Below, one piece after another: positions 1 to 5,244 of a stretch of DNA of 5,299 nucleotides (position 1 is the stretch's first letter; each line of letters begins with the position of its first letter). Below the pieces are notes generated by a model that saw nothing but the letters and a program-made list of their open reading frames with translations, ran no database searches and was not told the origin of the DNA. A program made the translations under genes and the position numbers. Origin of the DNA: Desulfovibrionaceae bacterium UBA3823 (GTDB lineage: Bacteria > Desulfobacterota > Desulfovibrionia > Desulfovibrionales > Desulfovibrionaceae); contig DFDR01000109.1 in NCBI GenBank assembly GCA_002369295.1, positions 1 to 5,299 of the forward strand, read 5' to 3'.

Positions 1-1947
1 CTCTGCGCTCTCCGGATCCGCATGGTCCGCGCCTGCGCCGTCCGCCTTGCCAGGCGCAGCAGATTGGGGAGCGCTCTTGCCGGCGTCTAGGCCGCTTGCA
101 GGGGCGGAGCCGGACGAGAGCTCGTTGATGCGTTTCAGGAGGGCCTTGCGCCCAGCGTCGCCGATGTTCATCTCCATGGCGAAATCCCGGCACATCCGGG
201 CCTGCTCGGGGGCGAGCCGCTTCTTGTAGGCGAGGATGAGCTCGAGGTAGGCCGCGTCCTTCTCCGCCGTGATGCCGTAGGCAAAGTAGCTCAGAATGTC
301 GCTGCCGTTCTTGTCCTGGGCGTTGATGTCGGCTCCGTGCTCGAGCAGGGTCCGGGCGATCTCGACGTTGCCCTGGAAGGCCGTCGTGAGGATGAGGGGC
401 GCGCTGAACTGCTTGTCTTCGATGTTGGGGTTGCCGCCGTGCTCGAGCAGGAAGCGGGCCACTCTGGGCGATCCGCTCTCCACTGAGCAGCGCATGGCGG
501 AGTAGCCGTTGTAGGTGGCGTTGGGATCCGCCCCTTCGAGGACAAGCCGCTCGATGTCGGCGTAGCGGTCCTCGACGGAGACGGGAAAGGCGCTCTCGCC
601 TTCCTCTTCCAGGACGCATGCCGTGCGGTAGAGTTCGCTGTTGACGCGCTCCTGCATGCTGTCGTCGCTGTCCTCGTCCCCGAAGCTCTCGTCTGCGCCC
701 TGATGATAGGCGTTCTGAGACTTGGCAAGATAGTTTTCGCGCAGCTTGACGAGGCTGGCCGCGGCCGCAGGCCCGAGATCGGCTGCCAGCTCCAGCGCCG
801 AGACGCCGGCCCGGGTGCGTTCGTCGATGTTGGCGCCAAGGCGGACCAGTTCGCGCACGAAAAACCAGCTTTGTGTCCTGTTCTCCTCGCCGAGCGCCAG
901 CTGCAGGGGGCTGAATCCCCGGGAGTTTTCGGCGTCGATGTCCTCGTAGAGGCTGACGGCGCGACGGAAGAGGCCGAAGTGGCTCTTGCGCAGGGCCTCT
1001 TCCAGCAGGCCGGAGTCTTCGATGCGCACGCCCCGGCGGACAAGGGCCCTGGCGAGATCCATGCTGCCCCGGCGAACGGCGCCGCGCAGGAGATCCATGC
1101 GGGCCTTGGCGCTGCCTATGGCGTTGAGGGACGCGCCCTTGCGCAGCAGCTCGGCTGCCAGGCTGCCGTCGCCCTGCTCGAGGGCGATGGCCAGCGGCCG
1201 GCGGGGCCTGCCAAGCTGGGGACAGCTGCCCTCCTTGTCGGGATCGGCGCCGTTGGCGAGCAGGCGGGTGGCCAGAGGGAGGCTGCCCGTGCGCACGGCG
1301 CAGGCAAGCGGCGTTGCGCCCTCGGCCTCGAAGTTGGGGTTGGCGTCGTGGAGGATGAGGTTCTTCACGGCAGACTCGTCGCCGTGGCGCACGGCCTCGT
1401 TGAGGGGCGAGGTGCAGCCCTCCTTCGTGCAGTAGAGGGCGTCCGGCGAGGCGCCGTGGTTGAGGGCGAAGTTGAAGAGCCTGGCATTGCCCGTCAGCAG
1501 GAGCCTGACAAGGCAGCCGTCGTGCCGCCCCCGCTCGTCGCCCCAGGTGAGAAGAGCGCCGGCGTTGACGAGGGCGCGGAACATCTCGTCGTTGCCGTGG
1601 GCGATGGCCAGCTGCACGGGCCTTGTGTGCCTGGCGTCGCTGGAGACCCTGTTGACGTCTGCGCCGTGCTGGATGAGGGCCAGCACCGCAGGCAGGCTGT
1701 TGAGCTCGCAGGCCCGCAGGAGGGGATAGCTCGCCTGGGCGCCCGTCCTGGACAGCATGGGCGCATCGACGTCAGCTCCGGTCGAGAGCAGGCGTTCAAG
1801 GGCTTCGCTGCCGCCCTGCTTCACTGCCTGCTCGAAGGCTTCCTGCCTGAGCGGCTCGTCGGCGGCCTGCACCGGCTGTGCGCAGGCCATGGCCATGGCG
1901 ATGGCAGGAATGAGGACTGGGGCGAGAAGGCGCGGCAGGGACGGCAT
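1..1947 (-). CDS. Exported ankyrin-repeat protein, 3' end outside window
   Basis: The frame stays open from the ATG at 1947-1945 to the left edge, giving 649 codons and no stop, so the C-terminus is missing. AAGGA at 1961-1957 lies 9 nt before the ATG and fixes the start. Residues 1-28 look like a Sec signal peptide: Arg6, a hydrophobic core at 7-23, and a probable signal peptidase I cut after Val-Gln-Ala28. About 13 degenerate ankyrin units follow, recognisable by G-A-D/N-hydrophobic-N/D turns near residues 57, 95, 130, 165, 202, 233, 271, 306, 371, 472, 504 and 538. An acidic non-ankyrin insert occupies about 414-460. A helical cap (about 579-610) is followed by an Ala/Gly/Ser-rich tail from 611. 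Cys145, Cys173 and Cys178 could form disulfides after export. Ankyrin arrays bind other proteins and have no catalytic site, so the partner is unknown. The ankyrin assignment is firm. Export is an inference from the N-terminus. The hydrolase gene lies upstream on the same strand. Confidence 0.93.
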   Translation of the reverse strand, partial: MPSLPRLLAPVLIPAIAMAMACAQPVQAADEPLRQEAFEQAVKQGGSEALERLLSTGADVDAPMLSRTGAQASYPLLRACELNSLPAVLALIQHGADVNRVSSDARHTRPVQLAIAHGNDEMFRALVNAGALLTWGDERGRHDGCLVRLLLTGNARLFNFALNHGASPDALYCTKEGCTSPLNEAVRHGDESAVKNLILHDANPNFEAEGATPLACAVRTGSLPLATRLLANGADPDKEGSCPQLGRPRRPLAIALEQGDGSLAAELLRKGASLNAIGSAKARMDLLRGAVRRGSMDLARALVRRGVRIEDSGLLEEALRKSHFGLFRRAVSLYEDIDAENSRGFSPLQLALGEENRTQSWFFVRELVRLGANIDERTRAGVSALELAADLGPAAAASLVKLRENYLAKSQNAYHQGADESFGDEDSDDSMQERVNSELYRTACVLEEEGESAFPVSVEDRYADIERLVLEGADPNATYNGYSAMRCSVESGSPRVARFLLEHGGNPNIEDKQFSAPLILTTAFQGNVEIARTLLEHGADINAQDKNGSDILSYFAYGITAEKDAAYLELILAYKKRLAPEQARMCRDFAMEMNIGDAGRKALLKRINELSSGSAPASGLDAGKSAPQSAAPGKADGAGADHADPESAE

Positions 1948-1956
1948 CAGGCAGTT

Positions 1957-1961
1957 TCCTT
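1957..1961 (-). promoter_or_regulatory. Ribosome binding site of ankyrin gene
   Basis: AAGGA on the minus strand, 9 nt upstream of the ATG at 1947. It selects the start that supplies the signal peptide. The leader before it, to about 2013, is pyrimidine-rich on the transcript strand. Confidence 0.7.
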
Positions 1962-2177
1962 GTCGGGGGGAGGCAGGACGGAAGGGGCGGGAAAGGGGGG
2001 CACGGAACAGGGGAGCTTGCCCTGGCAAGGCTATCAGCAAGGGCTCTGGCAGGCAACGCCTGCGCGCCCGCACGCTCAGCCGTGCAGATAGCCGGCTGGC
2101 GGCTGCAGGACGCCCCGGCGCAAGGATCTTCCTGCGGCAGGACGCAGTGTCGCCCTGCAGCTGGACAGGAAGGCAGA

Positions 2178-2216
2178 GCCGGGGGCGCGGAGGCGGAAGA
2201 TGTAGCGGCCCCCGGC
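2178..2216 (-). other. Strong GC-only hairpin in intergenic region
   Basis: GCCGGGGGC (2178-2186) and GCCCCCGGC (2208-2216) are exact reverse complements: nine G:C pairs around a 21-nt loop. It lies between the hydrolase stop and the ankyrin start. It would be a stable RNA hairpin on either strand. No T run follows, so it is not a classical intrinsic terminator. It could pause transcription, protect a 3' end or attenuate read-through into the ankyrin gene. Confidence 0.5.
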
Positions 2217-2261
2217 GCGCCAGGGCCAGATCCGCAGGCTTCAGGAGCAGGCGGGGGGCGG

Positions 2262-2286
2262 GGCAGGGACGCCCCCGCTCCCTGCC
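2262..2286 (-). terminator. Possible terminator after ADP-ribosylglycohydrolase
   Basis: On the transcript strand, GGCAGGGA and TCCCTGCC form an exact 8-bp stem with a 9-nt loop. The stem begins 13 nt past the TAG of the hydrolase gene. Placement right after a stop codon suits a terminator or a 3'-end stabiliser. The bases after it are C-rich rather than U-rich, so Rho-independent termination would be weak. Confidence 0.4.
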
Positions 2287-2299
2287 TGTCTGACTTGGG

Positions 2300-3631
2300 C
2301 TATCTGGGCTCGCCGAGGCAGTCCCTGGCAGCCCCGAGGGCGATGAACTTGATTTCCTTGACCTTGGCGAGATCCGCAATCCACTGGGCGGGAATGGCCT
2401 CCACGCCGTAGGCGAGTCCCGCCATGGCGCCCGTGACGGCGCCGGTGGTGTCCGTGTCGTCGCCGAGGTTGACCGCCTTGAGCACGGCCTCGGCGAAGCC
2501 TGCCGTCGTCAGCAGGCACCACAGGGAGGCCTCCAGCGTGTGCAGGACAAAGCCTCCGCTCTGGATGGCGCTTTCGGGCAGGGTGGCGAGGCCGCCGTCC
2601 AGCACGCGGGAGAGCCGCGCAAGGACGGCATCCTCGAGACAGGGCATGCCCTTGGCGAAGTCCGCGCAGAGCTTCCCGTAGGCTTCCTCCCTGCCAAGCC
2701 CCTGGGCAAGCAGCCGGAGGAATTCGATGAAGACGAAGCAGCAGGTGCAGGCAAGGGGATGAGCATGGGTTATGGAGGAGGCCTTGCGGACGGTCTCGAA
2801 GCGGATAGCCGGATCCGGCACGTCCAGCAGGGACAGGACGAGGGGCGCTATGCGCATCAGGCTGCCGTTGCCGTTGTCGCGCTCGTCCCTGCCGCCGGCA
2901 AGCTCGGGGGAGACGACCGTCTGCATGTGGCGTATGGCCTTGGCCGTGGCACCGCCGACGTCGAAGACCTCGCCGTGGGGAGTGAAGGCCCTGTCGTAGT
3001 ACCAGGCCTGGAAGTTGCGTCCTGCGCTCAGCGCGTTGAAGCCGCCGGGAACGAGGCTCATGGCGAAGGCCAGGGCAAGCGATGTGTCGTCGGACCAGGT
3101 GCCTGGCGGCTGGCTGTGCGTGCCCCAGCCCTGCATGTCGTCAACCTTGAAGCTCCCCCGCTGCATGAACTCGACCGGAACGCCCAGGGCGTCGCCGCAG
3201 GCAAGGCCGAGCAGAATGGCCTGAGCCATGGCTTCCATCCTGGCCGTCTTCGCGTCCGGCGCCTTGGCCACGGCGTCATCCCCAGCCTCGTCGATGGCGC
3301 GCAGGCGGGCAAGCCACTGCGCCATCTGTCCGCTTGCGAGGCAGTCGAGAAACGAGCCTTCGCAGAGTCGGTCCTTGCGCTCGGCGTAGGCGACAAGGGC
3401 CGCGACCGTCCGGCCGTCCAGTGCGTCGAGCCTGGCGTCCAGCGGCGAGGGGGCGTTCCAGAGGCCTGCCCGGCGCAGTATGCCGATGGCGTCGGAGAGG
3501 CCCAGTTCCCAGTGCCTGCCGACGAAGAAGCTGATGGCCTGCCTGAGTTCGCCGGCAACGGGACTGCCGCCCCCGCCACTGAAGTCCGCAGCCTGAAGCC
3601 TGGGGAGAAACTGCGTGAGTGCTTCGAACAT
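2300..3631 (-). CDS. ADP-ribosylglycohydrolase (DraG/ARH family) with extra N-terminal domain
   Basis: 443 residues, predicted cytoplasmic: no signal peptide or membrane segment. Members of this dinuclear-magnesium family cleave ADP-ribose from modified proteins or small molecules. The catalytic domain runs from about 130 to 440. It shows GDALG with downstream Glu153 (145-153), the first metal motif WSDDT (179-183), NGNGSLMR (253-260), THAHP (288-292), and the second metal motif GDDTDTTG (390-397). Predicted metal ligands are Ser180, Asp181, Asp182, Asp392, Asp394 and Thr395; all are present, so the enzyme should be active. Residues 1-115 are an additional domain. Its segment DRLCEGSFLDCLASG (87-101) and following helix recall DUF6508, from memory and with moderate confidence. 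An Ala/Lys/Asp-rich linker (about 117-130) joins the two. The start is fixed by AGGAGG 6 nt before the ATG. Its own promoter and operator-like palindrome lie about 120 nt upstream. The substrate cannot be read from the sequence. Confidence 0.95.
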   Translation of the reverse strand: MFEALTQFLPRLQAADFSGGGGSPVAGELRQAISFFVGRHWELGLSDAIGILRRAGLWNAPSPLDARLDALDGRTVAALVAYAERKDRLCEGSFLDCLASGQMAQWLARLRAIDEAGDDAVAKAPDAKTARMEAMAQAILLGLACGDALGVPVEFMQRGSFKVDDMQGWGTHSQPPGTWSDDTSLALAFAMSLVPGGFNALSAGRNFQAWYYDRAFTPHGEVFDVGGATAKAIRHMQTVVSPELAGGRDERDNGNGSLMRIAPLVLSLLDVPDPAIRFETVRKASSITHAHPLACTCCFVFIEFLRLLAQGLGREEAYGKLCADFAKGMPCLEDAVLARLSRVLDGGLATLPESAIQSGGFVLHTLEASLWCLLTTAGFAEAVLKAVNLGDDTDTTGAVTGAMAGLAYGVEAIPAQWIADLAKVKEIKFIALGAARDCLGEPR

Positions 3632-3634
3632 GGT

Positions 3635-3673
3635 TTACCTCCTCGCTGGGACAGCTTGCACAACGATGTTCAT
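3635..3673 (-). CDS. Possible 12-residue leader peptide (uORF)
   Basis: An ATG at 3673-3671 opens a 12-codon frame, MNIVVQAVPARR, that stops with TAA at 3637-3635. The AGG AGG codons and the T of the stop are the Shine-Dalgarno sequence of the hydrolase gene, and the stop lies 3 nt before its ATG. A ribosome on this frame would cover or hand over to the hydrolase initiation site, as in translational coupling. No clear ribosome binding site precedes the mini-ORF; the best is GGAG about 13 nt upstream. It may therefore be accidental. Confidence 0.25.
   Translation of the reverse strand: MNIVVQAVPARR
3637..3643 (-). promoter_or_regulatory. Strong Shine-Dalgarno of the hydrolase gene
   Basis: AGGAGGT on the minus strand with six bases between AGGAGG and the ATG at 3631, a near-ideal site. 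It also contains the end of a short upstream reading frame, whose TAA occupies 3637-3635. Confidence 0.9.
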
Positions 3674-3682
3674 GGGGTGCGA

Positions 3683-3703
3683 GCCAGCTCCGGCGGGGCT
3701 GGC
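3683..3703 (-). other. Hairpin in hydrolase 5' leader
   Basis: GCCAGC and GCTGGC form a perfect 6-bp stem with a 9-nt loop, in the presumed leader between the promoter and the hydrolase start. It lies about 40-60 nt before the Shine-Dalgarno site and does not sequester it. Role unknown; possibly only mRNA structure. Confidence 0.35.
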
Positions 3704-3742
3704 AGGCATGGGCTCCTGCGTCCGGGAAGAGCAGGTGGAGGA

Positions 3743-3766
3743 TCTGTCATGAATGTTTATGACAGA
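3743..3766. promoter_or_regulatory. 24-bp palindromic operator candidate
   Basis: TCTGTCAT (3743-3750) and ATGACAGA (3759-3766) are exact reverse complements. The centre is also nearly symmetric, so 10 of 12 positions pair. The site covers the -10 box and the predicted transcription start, a typical place for a repressor dimer. A further TGTCA (3778-3782), in the same orientation as the first half-site and 33 bp from it, overlaps the -35 box. I cannot assign the regulator family. Confidence 0.6.
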
Positions 3767-3783
3767 AAAATGAAAAATGTCAA
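3756..3783 (-). promoter_or_regulatory. Sigma70-type promoter of hydrolase gene
   Basis: On the minus strand the -35 box is a perfect TTGACA (3783-3778). A 16-bp spacer and a -10 box CATAAA (3761-3756), 4 of 6 consensus bases, follow. The predicted start of transcription is near 3749, giving a leader of about 118 nt. The promoter sits in an AT-rich island that stands out sharply from the GC-rich surroundings. This is the clearest promoter in the window and points only at the hydrolase. Confidence 0.75.
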
Positions 3784-3788
3784 CGAGT

Positions 3789-3803
3789 TGAGAATAATTG
3801 GCA
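3789..3803. promoter_or_regulatory. Fur-like 7-1-7 site upstream of -35
   Basis: TGAGAATAATTGGCA matches the Fur-type inverted repeat TGATAAT-N-ATTATCA at 11 of 14 specified positions. It lies just upstream of the -35 box, centred near -46 relative to the predicted transcription start. It could bind a Fur-family regulator, or simply act as an AT-rich UP-like element. Confidence 0.3.
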
Positions 3804-3829
3804 TTTCGCCCCCCCCGTGCGGCAGGCCG

Positions 3830-3861
3830 TCCAGCCAGGGCTGGAAGCAGGCGTCGCCTGC
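3830..3861. repeat. Two abutting perfect hairpins
   Basis: TCCAGCC-AG-GGCTGGA (3830-3845) and GCAGGCG-T-CGCCTGC (3847-3861) are two 7-bp dyads separated by one base. The palindrome GCCCGGGC (3865-3872) follows a few bases later. The group lies between the hydrolase promoter and the doubtful ORF at 4045-4536. It resembles an intergenic REP-type or bidirectional hairpin cluster. No T tract follows on either strand. Confidence 0.4.
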
Positions 3862-4044
3862 CCAGCCCGGGCGGGTGCTTCTGCTTTCCGGCGCTGCGTC
3901 CGCCAAGGCCTGGCGACGGCAGGCTGCCCTGCATGGCCGCCATGAGCCGGCGCCCGCCCTTCAGCGGGAAAAGCGAGGCAGAGATTGTCAATGCATGCTC
4001 CTTGGGGGCGCTCTTCCAGTCGCGGCATGCGGTCCGGCGACGCC

Positions 4045-4536
4045 TCAGGCAAGCATAGGGCAGGCTTGTTCCAGCTTATGGAACGATCCAGGCTGGGCAT
4101 GAAAAAGGATGGCGGACTGCGCCAGTGGTGGCTTGTCCGGCATCTGGAACCGGTTCGCCGGTGCGGGCGGCCTTGACGGCGAAGGTCCGTGAGGCCGCGT
4201 TCCCTGCTCCCTGCGCATCCTGCGAAAGCGGGTGCCTGGCGCTCTGGGCTGGGCGGAAAGGGAGCAGAACTGGCGGAACTCCTTCGGCCGCATCTTCCGG
4301 CACCCGGAGGAGGGGGCGCAGGCGTGGCAGAGCCTTGGCTCCGCCAGGCCGGCTGGACCGCTGGACCAGGGCTTGGGCAGGGACAGGGCGACAGGGGAAA
4401 AAGACAGCGGCGACGGGGCAACGAGGCTGCCGGCGATGCCCGGCGGGCGGTCCGCGCAGACTGGCCAGCAGGGCTTCACGCCTGCGCCGTGCCCGTGCAG
4501 GCAGCCGATGGTGCCGCCCGCTGAAGCTATGGCCAT
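4045..4536 (-). CDS. Doubtful Cys-rich hypothetical protein, 163 aa
   Basis: I do not recognise this protein. The main support is the start: AAGGAG (4548-4543) stands exactly 6 nt before the ATG at 4536. Third-position GC is about 85% over the first 110 codons and falls to about 65% over the last 50, so the true end may differ or the tail may be degraded. The frame contains Cys12, Cys23, Cys27, Cys70, Cys73 (CHAC), Cys79, Cys91 and Cys159, with His14 and His16. That spacing could bind metal, but it matches no family I know. The rest is rich in Pro, Gly, Ser and Arg. There is no signal peptide or membrane segment. Second-position GC is unusually high, which argues against coding. Other frames are also open here, as expected at this GC content. 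The 10-bp repeat block lies about 70-115 bp upstream. Confidence 0.3.
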   Translation of the reverse strand: MAIASAGGTIGCLHGHGAGVKPCWPVCADRPPGIAGSLVAPSPLSFSPVALSLPKPWSSGPAGLAEPRLCHACAPSSGCRKMRPKEFRQFCSLSAQPRAPGTRFRRMRREQGTRPHGPSPSRPPAPANRFQMPDKPPLAQSAILFHAQPGSFHKLEQACPMLA

Positions 4537-4579
4537 GCTGGTCTCCTTGAGGGCAGAGCCTTGCGCCCGTCCTGGCCAG

Positions 4580-4593
4580 GGCCAGCGCTGGCC
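4580..4593. repeat. 14-bp perfect palindrome
   Basis: GGCCAGCGCTGGCC is fully self-complementary. It lies next to a second palindrome, CTGGCCAG (4572-4579), and about 12 bp from the 10-bp tandem repeat that shares the TGGCC core. It sits about 45 bp upstream of the doubtful ORF starting at 4536. Confidence 0.5.
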
Positions 4594-4605
4594 TCTGCCG
4601 GCCTC

Positions 4606-4653
4606 TACTGGCCGGTATTGGCCGGTACTGGCCGGTGCTGGCCGGTGCTTGCC
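4606..4653. repeat. 10-bp tandem repeat, four copies plus a partial
   Basis: Units TACTGGCCGG, TATTGGCCGG, TACTGGCCGG and TGCTGGCCGG follow each other without gaps (4606-4645), then a degenerate partial (4646-4653). The period is about one helical turn and not a multiple of three, so the array is unlikely to be protein-coding. It could present a protein-binding face on one side of the DNA or be a slippage product. Confidence 0.8.
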
Positions 4654-4889
4654 AAAAGCCGCTCGAGTCTGGCCCAGCGGCCATGGGCGTCTCCGGCGGC
4701 GGATCCTGCCGGCCTCTCGTGCAGGCCACCCTGCTCTGCCTGTCCATTCGATGCTTGGGGTCTTTCACGGCCGTCTGGCGGGCAGGCAGCTGTCCTGCAG
4801 GCAGAGCGCGCATGTCCTGCAGCCTGCGCACCCCGGCATGCGGCGACGGCGCGGCCCGATCCCCAGGGCGTCTGCGCTGTGAAGGAACA

Positions 4890-4910
4890 GCCTGCACGGC
4901 AGGCATTTTC
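4890..4910 (+). terminator. Weak plus-strand terminator-like hairpin
   Basis: GCCTGC-ACG-GCAGGC (4890-4904) is a perfect 6-bp stem with a 3-nt loop followed by ATTTTC. This is the only stem in the gene-poor region with a T-rich 3' side. No convincing plus-strand gene ends here, so it may be chance. Confidence 0.25.
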
Positions 4911-5201
4911 CGGAATGCGGAATTTTCAGGCCACGCCTTGCGGCCAAGCCGGCATTGCGTCTGGGGGTGCGCTCCTGTCGCTCCGGGGCCGTTTCCTGGC
5001 TGGCACGCGCCAAGGGCGGAGGCTTGCAACCTTGCAGGAAGCAGTCTGGCGAAGCTTCGGACACAGGCGTCCATCGAGTCAATTTTCCGTGAGAAGGATT
5101 TTTTTCTTGATGCAGACTGCAGGACATGGCATCATGCCAACGGCAAGACGGAACGAAAGCGTGGCAGAGGGCATCCGCGAGGCATGCGGCAGTGCGCAGA
5201 C

Positions 5202-5244
5202 AATGCCGGCATGGTGCGCGCGGACTGCCGATCATGCCGGCATT
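5202..5244. repeat. 12-bp inverted repeat with palindromic arms
   Basis: AATGCCGGCATG (5202-5213) and CATGCCGGCATT (5233-5244) are exact reverse complements around a 19-nt spacer. Each arm contains the perfect 10-bp palindrome ATGCCGGCAT, so there are two identical palindromes 31 bp apart, about three helical turns. TGCGAAA occurs twice just to the right, 11 bp apart (5250-5256 and 5261-5267). The arrangement suggests paired binding sites for a dimeric regulator or a stable hairpin. No T tract follows. Confidence 0.6.

Larger units (their letters stand above)
1948..2299. other. 352-bp intergenic region, no gene seen
   Basis: This separates the hydrolase stop from the ankyrin start. I see no reading frame with a credible start, and no tRNA or other RNA gene. 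It contains two GC-rich hairpins (2262-2286 and 2178-2216), a small perfect dyad CTTGCC-CT-GGCAAG at 2016-2029, and a run of G tracts on the plus strand at 1965-2013. No good promoter for the ankyrin gene is visible. The best minus-strand match, TTGCCT-17-TAGCCT near 2055-2027, is poor. The ankyrin gene may therefore be served by read-through or by a promoter with another sigma factor. Confidence 0.7.

Noticed and set aside
291..1043. 250-codon minus-strand frame
   Set aside because: It is an out-of-register reading of the ankyrin gene, rich in Ser/Arg/Pro/Thr. The true frame is open throughout and shows ankyrin motifs.
703..2091. 462-codon open frame on the plus strand
   Set aside because: It is antisense to the ankyrin gene, whose translation is clearly right. 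Third-position GC of the real gene suppresses stops on the opposite strand. No recognisable domain.
3809..3816. Run of eight C on the plus strand as a phase-variation tract
   Set aside because: It lies outside any supported gene and upstream of the promoter elements, so slippage has no clear coding or spacer effect.
3635..3991. 118-codon minus-strand frame with AAGGAG 6 nt before a TTG start
   Set aside because: It would read straight through the AT-rich promoter, operator and Fur-like site of the hydrolase. It includes a C8/G8 run and shows no family features.
2540..4102. 520-codon open frame on the plus strand
   Set aside because: It is antisense to the ADP-ribosylglycohydrolase and crosses its promoter. 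The protein has no family features.
4606..4653. CRISPR-like repeat
   Set aside because: The units are 10 bp and directly adjacent, with no spacers.
4232..4882. 216-codon plus-strand frame ending just before a hairpin at 4890
   Set aside because: It needs a GTG start without a ribosome binding site and spans the tandem repeat. No domain is visible. The hairpin after its stop is the only support.
4076..5074. 332-codon minus-strand frame
   Set aside because: Its ATG at 5074 lacks a good ribosome binding site, the composition is random (Arg/Pro/Ala/Gln) and it reads through the 10-bp tandem repeat. The overlapping frame from 4536 has a better start.
4765..5235. 156-codon minus-strand frame, open to the right edge if extended
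   Set aside because: The composition is Cys/Arg/Pro-rich and random-looking. It has no ribosome binding site and covers several palindromes.
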